Assembly (NCBI GenBank): GCA_026705465.1
Contig: JAPPAP010000033.1
Coordinates: forward strand, 62,001 to 126,000
Length of the DNA: 64,000 nucleotides
Direction: 5' to 3'
From: a bacterium
GTDB taxonomy: Bacteria > Actinomycetota > Acidimicrobiia > Acidimicrobiales > Bin134
Shown in pieces: positions 6,646 through 15,575 of the stretch (within the stretch, counting starts at the first letter, position 1; every line of letters starts with the position of its first letter). The notes under the pieces were generated by a model. The model did not search any database. It saw only the letters and a list, made by a program, of their open reading frames with translations, and was not told the DNA's origin. The position numbers and the translations under genes are program-made.

Positions 6646-9494
6646 TGCTGGCCTTCACCCTCACCAGCCAGATCGTGTACCTCGGGGTGATAGACGGCTT
6701 GCTGGTCGGCTTGCTGGCCTTGGGCATTGTGCTGATCTACCGGGCCAGCGGGGTCATCAACTTCGCGGTGGGATCGCTCGGCGTGCTGTCGGCCAGCCTT
6801 CTGGCCTTGCTGGTGCTCACCTACGACTGGCCCTTCTGGCCCGCCGCCATCGTTGCGGTGATAGCAGGCGGCCTCGTGGCCGCCGCCTCGGAACTCACCG
6901 TGATCACCCGGTTGTTCCGAGCCCCCAGGGTCATCTTGCTGGTGGCAACAATCGGCATCGCCCAGCTCTGCGAGCTGCTCCAAGTGGCCCTGCCCGACAT
7001 AGAGACGACCATGGCTGTGAGATACCCGGTGGCGTTCTCCGGCCAGTGGGAGATTCTCGGTCTCCGGGTACGGGGTCCCGAGCTGATCGTGATCATCGTC
7101 GTTCCCGTCCTCACCGTGGCCCTCACCTACTACCTCCAGCGCACAGCACAGGGACGGGCGATTCGGGCCGCGGCCTCCAATCCCGACCTGGCCCGGCTCA
7201 CCGCCATCAACCCCAAGATCATCTCGACCGTCACCTGGATCATCGCGGGCCTGCTGGCGGCGGTGGCTCTGATATTGGTGGCGGGAATCAATGGCCAGCC
7301 CAGCGGCTTCCGGTCGCTAGGACCGGCCACCCTTGTCCAGGTTCTGGCCGCGGCCCTGATCGGGCGACTTCGCAACTTCCCGATGGCGATGATTGCCGGA
7401 GCGGCCCTCGGATTGCTCCGATCGCTGCTGGTCTTCAACTGGCCGACCACCGCGGGGCTCTACGACGGCTCGCTATTTTTGATCGTCATCGCCACCACGC
7501 TGGTGGCCAGCCGGCGGCTCACCGGCAGCGACGAGTCGTTCTCGTTCGTGCCCACCACCCGCCCGCTTCCCCACGCGGTGGCCCGCCTCTGGTGGGTCCG
7601 CCACTCGTCTCGCATCGGCATGGGGCTGCTCCTCGCCGCTGCGGCGATCCTCCCCTTCCTGATCACCCTGGCCTCGCGCCAACTCCTGTTCAGCGAGGTG
7701 TTGCTCTTCGCCCTGATCGGGATCTCGTTGGTGGTGCTCTCTGGGTGGACCGGTCAGATCTCACTGGGACAGGCCGCGCTGGCCGGCATCGGGGGATTGA
7801 CCACCGCGGCCTTGGTCGCCGGACGCGACATCGGGATCGGCCTGGGCGGAGCGTGGTTCACCCTCCCCCTTCCCGACATTCACTTCTTGTTGGCCGTGCT
7901 GGTGGGCGCGGCAGCCACTGGTGCCATCGCAGCAGTCATCGGGGTGGGGGCATTGCGGATTCGGGGCTTTCACCTGGCCATCGCCACTTTGGCGTTGGCT
8001 CTGCTGGGGCAGCAGTTTCTCTGGCGGCGGCCGTTCCTGTCCGGGGGCACCAATATCATCTCTCTCCCCCGAGCCACAGGGCCTGTCGATCTGGCCGATC
8101 AGCGCACCTACTACTTCTTCTCGCTGATTGCCCTGGTGGCGGTGATCGTTCTGGTGGCCAGGATGCGAGCCACCGGGGTAGGGCGCCGATGGCTGGCGGT
8201 GCGAGACAACAGCGCGGCGGCCTCGGCATTCACAATCTCGCCCTCCCGGGCCGGAATCCAAGCGTTCGTGGTGTCCGGGGTGATCGCCGGGCTCGGCGGC
8301 GGTCTGTTGGCCGGGCTGTACGTCTCCTTCGGGCTGACCGAGGAGTTCCAGATCCAAGATTCCATCGTGGTTGTCGCCATCGCGGTGATCGGCGGCGCCG
8401 GCACCGTGGTCGGTCCGATTCTCGGCGCCCTGTGGATCGTGGGCCTCCCCGCGATCTGGCCGGCCAACAACTTGGTGCCGCTTCTGACTTCCTCGATCGG
8501 GCTGCTGGTTTTGTTGATGTACTTTCCCGGCGGATTCGCCCAAGTGGTGCTCACCGGCCGCGATCGCTTCCTGGCCTGGTATGCGGGCCGGCTTCCCCAA
8601 CCCGAACCGGCGCCGAGACGAGAAGTGGCCAGCGTGGTTTCCCGATCGGAGGCCGCTTCTTCCCCTACTGGGCCAGTGCTGGTTGCCGACGAGGTGACGG
8701 TGGTTTTCGGAGGCCTGACAGCAGTCGACAACGCCTCTATCCGAGTCCGCTCCGGAGAGGTGGTGGGCCTCATCGGTACCAACGGGGCGGGCAAGACCAC
8801 GCTGATGAATGCCATCAGTGGATTCGTCCCGTGCTCCGGTCGAATCGAGTTCGAAGGCCGTCCCATCCAGAAGATGGCCGCCGACCAGCGAGCGGCGCTC
8901 GGTTTGGGACGGTCGTTTCAGCAGTCGCGGCTGTTTCCCGACTTGACCGTGCTCGAGACCCTGGCGGTGGCGGCGGAATCTCGCCAGCGAACCTCGTTCA
9001 CCGCCGCGGTCGGCTTCTTACCCAACGGCTATCGCCGCGACCGGGCACAAAGGGCCCACGCCCAAGACATCGTCGACTTCCTCGGCCTCGGCCCCTACGC
9101 CGACAAGTTCAACTCCGAGCTCTCAACCGGCACCCGTCGCATTGTGGAGCTTGGCTGCCTCTTGGCATTGGAGGCCCGTGTGCTGTGCCTCGACGAGCCC
9201 ACTGGAGGGGTCGCCCAGCGCGAGGTTGAGGCGTTTGCCCCCTTGCTGTTGTCGATCAAAGACGAACTCGGGGCCGCCATGTTGGTGATCGAACACGACA
9301 TGCCCATGATCATGCAGATCAGCGACCGGATCTGCTGTCTGGAAGCAGGCCGGGTGATCGCTGCGGGCTCGCCCGCCGAAATTCGCACCGATCCCGCCGT
9401 CATCGCCTCCTACCTCGGTACCGACGAACGGGCCATCCGCCGGTCGGGGACAATTGATCCAGGCGAGGAAGCCCATTTCCCAACGCCGACCTAG
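6645..9494 (+). CDS. LivH-LivM-LivG fusion: two permease domains and an ATPase (module A)
   Basis: 949 residues combine three subunits of a branched-chain amino acid-type ABC importer. LivH-like permease occupies about 1-290, LivM-like permease about 330-645, and a LivG-like ATPase about 688-930 with Walker A GTNGAGKTT (711-719), an LSTG signature variant (826-829) and Walker B ending DEP (850-852). With the LivF domain supplied by the preceding gene, the two polypeptides contain every Liv membrane and ATPase part. The start ATG overlaps the preceding stop by one base. Expected in the cytoplasmic membrane, driving uptake of the ligand of the 2783-4315 binding protein. The substrate class cannot be inferred. 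Confidence 0.9.
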   Translation: MLAFTLTSQIVYLGVIDGLLVGLLALGIVLIYRASGVINFAVGSLGVLSASLLALLVLTYDWPFWPAAIVAVIAGGLVAAASELTVITRLFRAPRVILLVATIGIAQLCELLQVALPDIETTMAVRYPVAFSGQWEILGLRVRGPELIVIIVVPVLTVALTYYLQRTAQGRAIRAAASNPDLARLTAINPKIISTVTWIIAGLLAAVALILVAGINGQPSGFRSLGPATLVQVLAAALIGRLRNFPMAMIAGAALGLLRSLLVFNWPTTAGLYDGSLFLIVIATTLVASRRLTGSDESFSFVPTTRPLPHAVARLWWVRHSSRIGMGLLLAAAAILPFLITLASRQLLFSEVLLFALIGISLVVLSGWTGQISLGQAALAGIGGLTTAALVAGRDIGIGLGGAWFTLPLPDIHFLLAVLVGAAATGAIAAVIGVGALRIRGFHLAIATLALALLGQQFLWRRPFLSGGTNIISLPRATGPVDLADQRTYYFFSLIALVAVIVLVARMRATGVGRRWLAVRDNSAAASAFTISPSRAGIQAFVVSGVIAGLGGGLLAGLYVSFGLTEEFQIQDSIVVVAIAVIGGAGTVVGPILGALWIVGLPAIWPANNLVPLLTSSIGLLVLLMYFPGGFAQVVLTGRDRFLAWYAGRLPQPEPAPRREVASVVSRSEAASSPTGPVLVADEVTVVFGGLTAVDNASIRVRSGEVVGLIGTNGAGKTTLMNAISGFVPCSGRIEFEGRPIQKMAADQRAALGLGRSFQQSRLFPDLTVLETLAVAAESRQRTSFTAAVGFLPNGYRRDRAQRAHAQDIVDFLGLGPYADKFNSELSTGTRRIVELGCLLALEARVLCLDEPTGGVAQREVEAFAPLLLSIKDELGAAMLVIEHDMPMIMQISDRICCLEAGRVIAAGSPAEIRTDPAVIASYLGTDERAIRRSGTIDPGEEAHFPTPT

Positions 9495-9523
9495 TCGAAT
9501 AGTTGACCCATACTGGAGAGGCC

Positions 9524-11047
9524 ATGCGGATCCTGTACATCGACATCGACACCCTTCGGGCCGATCACTTGGGGTGCGCGGGATACCACCGCAACACCAC
9601 GCCGAACATCGACGCGCTAGCCGCTGAGGGGGTGCGGTTTTCCAACGTCTATGCGTCCGACGTGCCCTGCCTGCCCAGCCGTACCGCGCTGATCACCGGG
9701 ATGTTCGGGATTCGCAACGGGGTGGCCAACCACGGGGGCATGGCGGCCGACCTGCGGCCCCAAGGGCCAGATCGCAGCTTCTTCTCCACCATCGCGGCCA
9801 GCTCTTGGGCGTCGCGCTTCTACTGGTCGGGCTACCACACCGCCTCGATTTCCAGCTTTCCATTCCGCCACTCGGCCACGTGGTGGAACAGCGGTTTCAT
9901 GGAGTCGATGAACCTGATGCGCGGCTTTGGCGGCGAGCGGGCCGACCAGGTGCTGCCCGGCGCTTTGCGCTGGCTCAGCGACAACGCCGAGGCCGAAGAC
10001 TGGTTCCTCCACGTCCACTTATGGGATCCCCACACCCCCTATAACGCCCCGGCCGACTACGGAAACCCGTTCGAAAGCGATCCCCCGCCGGCCTGGCACA
10101 CCGAGGAAGTGCGGGCCCGCAACTGGCCGTTGGCCGGACCGCATTCGGCCCAAGAGCCCTGGGGGTTCAAACCCGACGAGTGGGGCCCTCCTCCGCCTCG
10201 CCATCCGTGGAACCTGTCGAACATGGACGAGGTCAAGCAGACCTTTGACGGCTACGACACCGGCATCCGCTACGCCGACGACGCGGTGGGGACGCTGGCC
10301 GACAAACTGGCCGGTCACGGCGTGCTGGACGAGACCGCCATCCTGGTCTCCTCCGACCACGGCGAGGCGTTCGGCGAACTGGGGGTGTACGCCGACCACC
10401 AGGCCGCCGACGAGGCCACCTGCCATATCCCCTCGGTGCTGCGCTGGCCGGGGATCGAACCCCAGGTCCACGAGGGGCTGCTCTATCACCTGGACGTGGG
10501 CGCCACCATCGTCGATCTGGCCGACATCGACATCCCCTTCCACTGGGACGGCATGTCGGTGGCCGACGACATTCGCACCGGCGACCACCGAGGGCGGGAG
10601 TCCTTGGTGCTGTCTCAGGGGGCGTGGTCAGTACAGCGGGGCGTGCGCTGGGGAGACCACCTCTACCTGCGGACCTGGCATGACGGCTATCACGCGGCCT
10701 GGAACGAGGAGATGCTGTTCGACATCGCCTCCGACCCCCACGAAACCACCGACCTGGCCGATCAAGCCCCATCGGGGCTGGCCGAAGGCCGGGACATGCT
10801 CCAGTCTTGGACCGACGAACAGATGACCCGCAGCTACTCCCCCGTCGACCCTCTCAAGATCGTGCTAGCCGAGGGCGGCCCCTTCCATTGCAAGGGGCAC
10901 CTGCCCGAGTACCTGGAGCGCCTCGAAGCGACCGGCCGAACCGAAGCCGCGGCGGTTCTTCGCCAACGCCATCCCATCGACGACGCATCCACCGGCTTGT
11001 CGGGGATCCCCAAAGACGTGCTCGAGAGCCTCGGAATCGACGTTTGA
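9524..11047 (+). CDS. Type I sulfatase, cytosolic (module A)
   Basis: 507 residues from an ATG preceded by GGAGAG; a TTG at 9503 would add seven residues. The alkaline-phosphatase-fold sulfatase signature is clear: metal ligands in the first strand (D7, D9) and C49-L-P-S-R53 followed by T-A-L-I-T-G, the site where Cys is converted to formylglycine. Late in the protein SSDHG supplies further metal ligands. No signal peptide, so hydrolysis of sulfate esters (or phosphonate/phosphate esters in some relatives) occurs inside the cell. It follows the importer genes after 29 nt and overlaps the next gene by 1 nt, consistent with desulfation of an imported sulfated compound (inference). A second sulfatase sits in module B. 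Confidence 0.88.
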   Translation: MRILYIDIDTLRADHLGCAGYHRNTTPNIDALAAEGVRFSNVYASDVPCLPSRTALITGMFGIRNGVANHGGMAADLRPQGPDRSFFSTIAASSWASRFYWSGYHTASISSFPFRHSATWWNSGFMESMNLMRGFGGERADQVLPGALRWLSDNAEAEDWFLHVHLWDPHTPYNAPADYGNPFESDPPPAWHTEEVRARNWPLAGPHSAQEPWGFKPDEWGPPPPRHPWNLSNMDEVKQTFDGYDTGIRYADDAVGTLADKLAGHGVLDETAILVSSDHGEAFGELGVYADHQAADEATCHIPSVLRWPGIEPQVHEGLLYHLDVGATIVDLADIDIPFHWDGMSVADDIRTGDHRGRESLVLSQGAWSVQRGVRWGDHLYLRTWHDGYHAAWNEEMLFDIASDPHETTDLADQAPSGLAEGRDMLQSWTDEQMTRSYSPVDPLKIVLAEGGPFHCKGHLPEYLERLEATGRTEAAAVLRQRHPIDDASTGLSGIPKDVLESLGIDV

Positions 11048-11970
11048 TGCAGGTTCTGCCCGGTCGGATCATCACCGGGATGTCGGCGATCCTGTTGCCC
11101 CATCTCGATTCGACCACGGTGGACTGGGCTTCGCTGGACGCTCACATCGCCCGCACCCACGAGGCCGGACTCACCCCGGCGGTGAACATGGACACTGGCT
11201 TTGTCCAGCTGCTCGATGCCGACACTCGCACGCAGGTACTCGACCGGGCCAAGGCCATCACCGGCGGCGACTTCGCAGCCGGAGCGTTCGTGGCCGACGA
11301 CCTGGGGGCGGAATTCGACCTCGACGCCTACCTGCGGGCAGCAGAAGAGATCATCGCCAGAGGTGGCCTGCCCGTGATCTTCCCGTCGCACGGGCTGAAC
11401 GACCACGGCGATGCCGCCTGGCTTGACGCCCATGGCCAGCTAGCTGGCCACATCGAACGATTCATCGGGTTCGAACTGGGCCCTATGTTCGTGCCCTACG
11501 GCCGAATTGTGTCGCTGGACACCTACCGGGGCCTGCTGGAAATTCCCCAGTGCATCGGGGCCAAGCACTCGTCGCTGAATCGGCAACTGGAGTGGGATCG
11601 GCTGGCGCTGCGCAACGAGGTCCGCCCGGACTTCATGGTGCTGACTGGCAACGACCTGGCCATCGACATGGTGATGTACGGCTCCGACTACCTGCTGGGA
11701 CTCTCCACGTTCGCGCCCGACAAATTCGCCGAGCGCGATCGCCTATGGGCTAGAGATGACCCCGGCTTCTACCAACTCAACGACGTTCTCCAGTACCTAG
11801 GGCACTTCACGTTCCGCCCGCCGGTACCGGCCTATCGCCACAGCGCGGCCATGTTCTTGCAGATGCGGGGCTGGGCCGAAAGCGACGCCACCCCCGTTGG
11901 GGCACCAACTCGCCCCGACAGCGACCGGGAGATACTGCGCGACATCGGCGAGCAGCTGGAAGTGCTCTAG
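11047..11970 (+). CDS. Dihydrodipicolinate synthase/N-acetylneuraminate lyase-family protein
   Basis: 307 residues from the ATG that overlaps the sulfatase stop by one base. It reads as a class I aldolase-type TIM barrel of the DapA/NanA superfamily, with the Schiff-base lysine K173 in IGAKHSS. Members condense or cleave pyruvate-type adducts of aldehydes and keto-acids. The C-terminal third is atypical, so it is unlikely to be the lysine-pathway DapA. Coupling to the sulfatase and the Old Yellow Enzyme suggests a role in breaking down the imported substrate (inference). Upstream in-frame codons exist but overlap the sulfatase and show no family-like sequence. Confidence 0.72.
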   Translation: MQVLPGRIITGMSAILLPHLDSTTVDWASLDAHIARTHEAGLTPAVNMDTGFVQLLDADTRTQVLDRAKAITGGDFAAGAFVADDLGAEFDLDAYLRAAEEIIARGGLPVIFPSHGLNDHGDAAWLDAHGQLAGHIERFIGFELGPMFVPYGRIVSLDTYRGLLEIPQCIGAKHSSLNRQLEWDRLALRNEVRPDFMVLTGNDLAIDMVMYGSDYLLGLSTFAPDKFAERDRLWARDDPGFYQLNDVLQYLGHFTFRPPVPAYRHSAAMFLQMRGWAESDATPVGAPTRPDSDREILRDIGEQLEVL

Positions 11971-11973
11971 TCC

Positions 11974-13386
11974 ATGGCTCGCATCAAGCAAGTCAAGAAT
12001 TTGACCAGCATCGCCGCGCTGCGCAGCCATCTGGAGGGCCTCGGCGTGGACATCCCCCTCGACGACAAGGTGGACCCCGCGGGCGCACTGGCCCAATCCC
12101 TCACCATCACCGACGGGTCGGCTGGCACCATGGCTGCCCCCAACCGCTGGGCCGTGCTGCCCATGGAAGGCTGGGACGGGGAGGAAGAAGGGCGGCCGTC
12201 CGACTTGGTCCGTCGCCGGTGGGATCGGTTTGCGGCCAGCGGGGCCGGGTTGGTGTGGGGCGAGGCCACCGCGGTGCGGCCTGATGGCCGGGCCAACCCC
12301 CGCCAGCTGGTACTGGACGAAACCACCGTGGACGACTTCGCCGCGCTGCGAGCCCGTCTCGACCCATCACAGGTCACCGGACTCCAGCTCACCCACTCGG
12401 GTCGCTATGCCCGGCCCACCACCGCCGGACCGACCCCCAAGACGGTGTATGAACATCCGCTCTTGGACGCCCGAGTGGGGTCGGGTGCCGCCGAGGTGCT
12501 CACCGACGACGAGCTCGACGAGCTGGTCGAACACTTCGTCGACCGGGCGATGCTGACCCACCAAGCCGGATTCGACTTTGTGGACATCAAGGCGTGCCAC
12601 GGCTACTTGGGCCACGAATTCCTGTCAGCCATCGACCGACCTGGGCCCTACGGCGGCGACCTGAACGGCCGCACCCGCTTCCTGCGGACGGTCATCAAGG
12701 GGATTCGCCAGCAAGCCCCCAGCCTGAGAGTGGCTGTACGCCTGTCGCTGTTCGACTTCGTCCCCCACACCGTTGGGCAAAATGGCGTGGGGATCCCCGA
12801 GACTCCCGGCCCCTACCGACTGGCTTTCGGGGGCGACGGGTCCGGGGTGGGTATAGATCTCACCGAGACCCATCAAATAGTGGACATGCTGGAAGATCTA
12901 GGAGTCGGTCTGGTGTGCGCCTCGGCGGGCAGTCCGTACTACGTGCCCCACATCCAGCGGCCCGCCTATTTCCCCCCCTCCGACGGCTACCAGCCGCCCG
13001 AGGACCCCTTGGTCGGCGTGGCCCGGCTGATCGCCGCCACCGGGGAGATAGCCCGCCAGCATCCCAATATCACGGTGGTGGCCGCCGGCCTGTCCTACCT
13101 CCAGGAGTGGCTACCCAACGTTGGTCAAGCCCTCGTGGCCAGGGGCATGGCCGATGCCGTGGGACTGGGGCGCATGATCTTGTCGTATCCGCAGATGCCC
13201 GCCGACGTGTTGGCCGGACGAGAGCTCGACCGGCGATTCATCTGCCGCACGTTCTCCGACTGCACCACCGCTCCTCGCAGTGGCTTGATCTCGGGGTGCT
13301 ATCCGCTGGACGACTTCTACAACCAGCGAGAAGAGCGCATTCAACTCGCAGCGTTCAAGAAAGCGGCCAAGGCCCGGCTGCGCTGA
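11974..13386 (+). CDS. NADH:flavin oxidoreductase, Old Yellow Enzyme family
   Basis: 470 residues, a TIM-barrel FMN enzyme. Family features are the catalytic His region in ACHGYLGHEFLS, the following R-T-R-F segment and the phosphate-binding C-terminal strands. Such enzymes reduce activated C=C bonds, for example enoates and enones. It lacks the C-terminal FAD/NAD domain of 2,4-dienoyl-CoA reductases, but near the C-terminus has C-x5-C-x10-C (ICRTFSDC...SGC), which resembles a degenerate iron-sulfur cluster site; whether a cluster forms is unclear. It starts 3 nt after the DapA-like gene and ends the module A operon, converging on the TetR gene with 14 bp between stops. Confidence 0.85.
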   Translation: MARIKQVKNLTSIAALRSHLEGLGVDIPLDDKVDPAGALAQSLTITDGSAGTMAAPNRWAVLPMEGWDGEEEGRPSDLVRRRWDRFAASGAGLVWGEATAVRPDGRANPRQLVLDETTVDDFAALRARLDPSQVTGLQLTHSGRYARPTTAGPTPKTVYEHPLLDARVGSGAAEVLTDDELDELVEHFVDRAMLTHQAGFDFVDIKACHGYLGHEFLSAIDRPGPYGGDLNGRTRFLRTVIKGIRQQAPSLRVAVRLSLFDFVPHTVGQNGVGIPETPGPYRLAFGGDGSGVGIDLTETHQIVDMLEDLGVGLVCASAGSPYYVPHIQRPAYFPPSDGYQPPEDPLVGVARLIAATGEIARQHPNITVVAAGLSYLQEWLPNVGQALVARGMADAVGLGRMILSYPQMPADVLAGRELDRRFICRTFSDCTTAPRSGLISGCYPLDDFYNQREERIQLAAFKKAAKARLR

Positions 13387-13400
13387 AGAATCGACCCCAG

Positions 13401-14144
13401 CTATCCCTTTAGGGGAGGGCGAAGCGCCCCGAGACAGAAGGCCCAGAGCGGGTCGAACCGGGCGTGAGTTGAGCCCACTCGACCAAGCGCGAAGAGATGA
13501 GCGGCCAGCGAGACGTCGAAGAAGAGATCCGACAGCTCCTCCACCTCGATGTCCGATCGGATCGACCCGTCGGCTGCCCCCTCAGCAATGATGCCGGAAA
13601 TGAGCTGTCGTAAGGGATCCCAGGCCAGCCGAAGACCTTCGGGCCGTGCGGCTGCCAATTGGTTGTGGAGTGCGGCCATGGTGCGGACGATCTTGGCCGG
13701 CGGTGCATCCTCACCTCTCACGAAGTCCCAGAATGTGCGGACACAAATCTCAAGTCGGTCCAGCGGAGGGGCGCCGGCTTGAACGGTGTCAGGGATGTGC
13801 TCAACAAGCTGGGTGATCAACTCCTCGAATAGGGCCAAGACGAGATCATCCTTGGAGGAAAAGAGCTGATAGAAGCGCCGGAGAGAGCCTCCTGAGCGCT
13901 GCACCACGTCTTGCACGGTGAACTCGACCGACCCCTCCTCTTCGAGCAGGGCCAACGCGGCGTGGACAAACTCGCCGCTGCGAGCCAGGGCTTGAACTCG
14001 AGCACTGTCCAATGACCGCTCGAGCATGCGCTGCTCCCAAGAGCTGAGGTCCGACAAGTCGCTACTGGCGTTCTCACCGATGGTTTCGGTGTTCTCACCA
14101 TCGGTTCCTATGTTCTCAGTGTCGATATTTAAGTTCTCAGGCAT
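13401..14144 (-). CDS. TetR-family transcriptional regulator
   Basis: 247 residues. A TetR helix-turn-helix lies at about 50-100 (TVQDVVQRSGGSLRRFYQLF), followed by an all-helical ligand-binding domain. The first 30 residues are a low-complexity tail in which Glu-Asn recurs every seven residues (3-4, 10-11, 17-18, 24-25); this arises because a 21-bp DNA repeat overlaps the coding sequence. An alternative ATG at 14027 (Met40), preceded by GGGAG, would leave the whole repeat array upstream of the gene. It diverges from the P450 gene at 14220, so it most likely controls that gene and itself (inference). Effector unknown. Confidence 0.85.
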   Translation of the reverse strand: MPENLNIDTENIGTDGENTETIGENASSDLSDLSSWEQRMLERSLDSARVQALARSGEFVHAALALLEEEGSVEFTVQDVVQRSGGSLRRFYQLFSSKDDLVLALFEELITQLVEHIPDTVQAGAPPLDRLEICVRTFWDFVRGEDAPPAKIVRTMAALHNQLAAARPEGLRLAWDPLRQLISGIIAEGAADGSIRSDIEVEELSDLFFDVSLAAHLFALGRVGSTHARFDPLWAFCLGALRPPLKG

Positions 14145-14202
14145 GGCTCTCTTGTTCTCATTGTTGATATTTTAGTTCTCGCGTGTAAGAATGGCATTCT
14201 CA
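14070..14202. repeat. Seven GTTCTCA iterons at exact 21-bp spacing (candidate operator)
   Basis: GTTCTCA occurs at 14070, 14091, 14112, 14133 and 14154, then GTTCTCG at 14175 and ATTCTCA at 14196, each start exactly 21 bp after the last. All are in the same orientation. 21 bp is two helical turns, so all boxes face the same side of the DNA. Units 3 and 5 also share GATATTT in their second half. Four boxes lie within the annotated 5' end of the TetR gene and three between it and the P450 start. The pattern continues across an in-frame stop upstream of the TetR start, arguing that it is conserved as DNA, not protein. Confidence 0.85.
14161..14192 (+). promoter_or_regulatory. Candidate P450 promoter inside the iteron array
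   Basis: TTGTTG (14161-14166) and TAAGAAT (14186-14192) are separated by 19 bp and end 27 bp before the P450 ATG, which has AAGGAG (14205-14210) as ribosome-binding site. Iteron boxes 5, 6 and 7 flank or overlap these elements, as expected for repression. On the other strand TAAAAT (about 14168-14173) could serve the TetR gene. Spacing is slightly long, so the call is tentative. Confidence 0.35.
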
Positions 14203-14219
14203 GCAAGGAGAAGCGGGTT

Positions 14220-15503
14220 ATGTCTCCCTCAACACTAGCCACAGCGATCGACCTGACCGACATGGACATGTTCGCAGAACGCGAACCCTACGAGGTGTAC
14301 GACGAACTGCGAGTCCACTCCCCCATCTGGCGCCATCCCGAGACCCCCGGCCATGACGAGCCCTTCTGGCTGGTCACCTCCCACGAACTCATTACCAAGG
14401 CCCACCGGTTGGGCCCGGTGCTCTCCCATCAGACTGGTCCGGGCCGCAACGGCACCGGTGGGATCACCATTGCTGACGTGGAGACGGGCCCCGGAATCAT
14501 GATGATCATGACCGATCCACCCGACCACACCCGGTACCGGAAGCTGGTCAGCAGGGGGTTCACACCCCGGATGGTGCGCAAGCTGGAGGATTGGCTCCGC
14601 ACCCTCAGCAATCTCATCATCGACTCGGTGGACGGTCGCACCGAGGGCGACTTCGTGGTCGATCTCGCCTCCGAGCTTCCGCTGATGGTCATCGCCGAAA
14701 TCGTGGGCGTCCCCCAAGAGGACCGCCACCAACTATTCGAGTGGACCAACTCGGCCATTGGGCGCCACGACCCCGAGTTTCAGGACCACGACGATCCCTA
14801 CGCGCCGATAAACGCGCCGATGGACGCCTTCAACATGACCATGTACGCCCATGAACTCGTCGAGGAGAAGCGCCGCTGTCCCCGCGACGACCTGATGACC
14901 AAGCTGGCGCATGCCAAGGTGACCATGGCCGATGGGACGGTAACCGAGCTCAACGACTTGGAGCTCTCGCTGTTCTTCACCCTCCTCGTAGTTGCTGGCA
15001 ACGAAACCACCCGCAATGCCATCACCCACGGCCTACTCGCCTTCCACGAGTTCCCCGACCAGTGGGACTTGCTGCGCCGCCATCCCGAGCTGATGCCCAG
15101 CGCAGTAGACGAGATTCTGCGATATAGCTCGCCGGTGCGGTACTTCCGTCGTACCGCAACCGAAGACCTCGAACTCGGCGGGGCGCACATTGCCGCCGGC
15201 GAGAAGGTCGCCTTGTGGTACACCGCAGGCAACCGCGACCCCAAGGTATTCGACGACCCCCACCGCCTCGACATCACTCGCACGCCCAACCCCCACATCG
15301 CATTTGGTGGCGGCGGGGCCCACTATTGCCTCGGTGCCAACCTGGCCAAGCTGGAGTTGGAGGTCTTTTTCGAAGCGTTGACGAAGCGCCTGCCGGAATT
15401 CGAGGTGGTCGGCCCGCCCGTGCGACTACGAGACCTCCAGGTACACGGCATCAAACACCTGCCGGTGCGCTACGGCCCAGTGGCCGACGCCGCCGCGGCA
15501 TAG
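14220..15503 (+). CDS. Cytochrome P450
   Basis: 427 residues, soluble actinobacterial type. The I-helix oxygen-activation motif is AGNETT (259-264), the K-helix ExxR is E298-I-L-R301, and the heme-ligating loop FGGGGAHYCLG places the thiolate at C370. The HTRYRKLVSRGFTPRMV region (103-119) is typical of steroid/fatty-acid omega-hydroxylating groups such as CYP124/125/142, but subfamily cannot be fixed by eye. It needs a ferredoxin and reductase not seen in this window. A good Shine-Dalgarno (AAGGAG) precedes the ATG. Its promoter region carries the 21-bp iterons of the divergent TetR gene. The crotonase gene follows after 72 nt and may be co-transcribed. Confidence 0.93.
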   Translation: MSPSTLATAIDLTDMDMFAEREPYEVYDELRVHSPIWRHPETPGHDEPFWLVTSHELITKAHRLGPVLSHQTGPGRNGTGGITIADVETGPGIMMIMTDPPDHTRYRKLVSRGFTPRMVRKLEDWLRTLSNLIIDSVDGRTEGDFVVDLASELPLMVIAEIVGVPQEDRHQLFEWTNSAIGRHDPEFQDHDDPYAPINAPMDAFNMTMYAHELVEEKRRCPRDDLMTKLAHAKVTMADGTVTELNDLELSLFFTLLVVAGNETTRNAITHGLLAFHEFPDQWDLLRRHPELMPSAVDEILRYSSPVRYFRRTATEDLELGGAHIAAGEKVALWYTAGNRDPKVFDDPHRLDITRTPNPHIAFGGGGAHYCLGANLAKLELEVFFEALTKRLPEFEVVGPPVRLRDLQVHGIKHLPVRYGPVADAAAA

Positions 15504-15575
15504 AGCGGCCTAGCCTTCGGCACATCCGCCCCCGATACTGTGGGGGCCGAACTCAGCAGCGAAAGCAGGCGAGCA

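Noticed and set aside
6506-9229. A 907-codon plus-strand frame overlapping the LivHMG fusion
   Set aside because: Out-of-frame shadow with Arg/Pro/His-rich composition; the 6645-9494 frame carries all permease and ATPase motifs.
10807-11046. Extended start for the DapA-like gene
   Set aside because: The extra codons overlap the sulfatase coding sequence and give an Arg/Pro-rich tail; the ATG at 11047 is coupled to the sulfatase stop.
14070-14202. CRISPR array or tandem-repeat expansion
   Set aside because: The repeated unit is only 7 bp with diverged intervening sequence and strict 21-bp phase at a divergent promoter; no spacer-like unique blocks or cas genes.
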